Below are positions 5,077-5,158 of a DNA stretch of 5,158 bases, piece after piece. Each line of letters opens with the position of its first letter. Position 1 is the first letter of the stretch. The notes under the pieces are model-generated. The model was not told the origin of the DNA. It was given only the letters and a program-made list of their open reading frames with translations, and ran no database searches. The stretch is from Thermoprotei archaeon ex4572_64 (GTDB taxonomy: Archaea; Thermoproteota; Thermoprotei; Thermoproteales; Thermocladiaceae), in assembly GCA_002254895.1 (NCBI GenBank), contig NJDF01000034.1, forward strand, positions 1 through 5,158, given 5' to 3'. The position numbers were made by a program, and so were the translations under genes.

Positions 5077-5158
5077 CCTTCACCTGTAGCTTCTACAACC
5101 TTCTCCTCAATAGGCTTTACTTCTTCAAGTTTAACTTCAGGATATTTAAGAACTTTAA
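5073..5158 (-). CDS. C-terminal tail of an unidentified gene running off the right edge
   Basis: On the minus strand an open frame enters from the right edge and ends at TAA (plus 5073-5075). It encodes 27 residues, from KVLKYPEVKLEEVKPIEEK to the end VVEATGEG. The mix of Lys, Glu and Val with few hydrophobic residues looks like a flexible, charged C-terminal extension, common in archaeal ribosomal and translation proteins. No family can be named from so little. The codon choice and the tight tail-to-tail overlap with the KH gene (4 bases) resemble the DUF47 junction in this window and support a real gene rather than intergenic DNA. Confidence 0.55.
   Translation of the reverse strand, partial: KVLKYPEVKLEEVKPIEEKVVEATGEG

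Noticed and set aside
1..5158. Search by eye for CRISPR repeats, insertion sequences, tRNA/rRNA genes and attachment sites
   Set aside because: No regularly spaced repeats, transposase motifs, terminal inverted repeats or tRNA-like cloverleaf sequences (GTTCRA-type T-loops in context) were seen. The longest gene-free stretch is 130 bases.

Overview
The window looks like a piece of the chromosome of a hyperthermophilic or thermophilic archaeon of the Thermoproteota (Crenarchaeota). The evidence is an archaeal Dim2/Pno1-type two-KH protein, an archaeal FlaI/GspE-type secretion ATPase, and Arg codons that are almost all AGA/AGG with many ATA Ile codons in AT-rich DNA. Genes also sit about 26-35 bases downstream of TATA-like boxes with very short or no leaders, which is typical of crenarchaeal transcription. 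I cannot assign a genus.

Layout: (1) 1-227, minus strand, is the N-terminal part of a membrane protein running off the left edge. (2) 228-294 is a 67-base divergent promoter region with one nearly central TATA-like element. (3) 295-1715, plus strand, is a type II/IV-pilus-like secretion ATPase gene that is BROKEN. The N-terminal domain is in one frame (295-804) and the ATPase core is in the -1 frame (open from 642, first ATG at 840). Homology reads straight across the junction near 670-674, but about 33 residues normally found there are missing. (4) 1712-2578, plus strand, is a single-domain T2SSF (TadC/FlaJ-like) membrane platform protein, overlapping the ATPase stop by 4 bases. (5) 2575-3240, minus strand, is a DUF47/PhoU-like phosphate-transport accessory protein. 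(6) 3315-4364, minus strand, is a PiT-family phosphate permease. (7) 4365-4494 is a 130-base divergent region holding an inverted repeat and TATA-like elements. (8) 4495-5076, plus strand, is the Dim2/Pno1-type KH protein. (9) 5073-5158, minus strand, is the charged C-terminal tail of an unidentified gene running off the right edge.

Functionally there are three themes. The ATPase plus T2SSF pair would be the motor and membrane platform of a type IV-pilus-like assembly or secretion machine. The partial gene at the left may be a second membrane component, but that is a guess. The PiT permease and DUF47 protein form a phosphate-uptake module. The KH protein is a ribosome-biogenesis housekeeping factor.

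The observation most worth following is the ATPase locus. It is either a recent pseudogene made by an internal deletion of about 100 bases, an assembly error, or a split gene needing recoding. The catalytic half keeps all its motifs and the downstream partner gene is intact. I see no clear new biological system, no mobile element, no CRISPR array, and no tRNA or rRNA gene.
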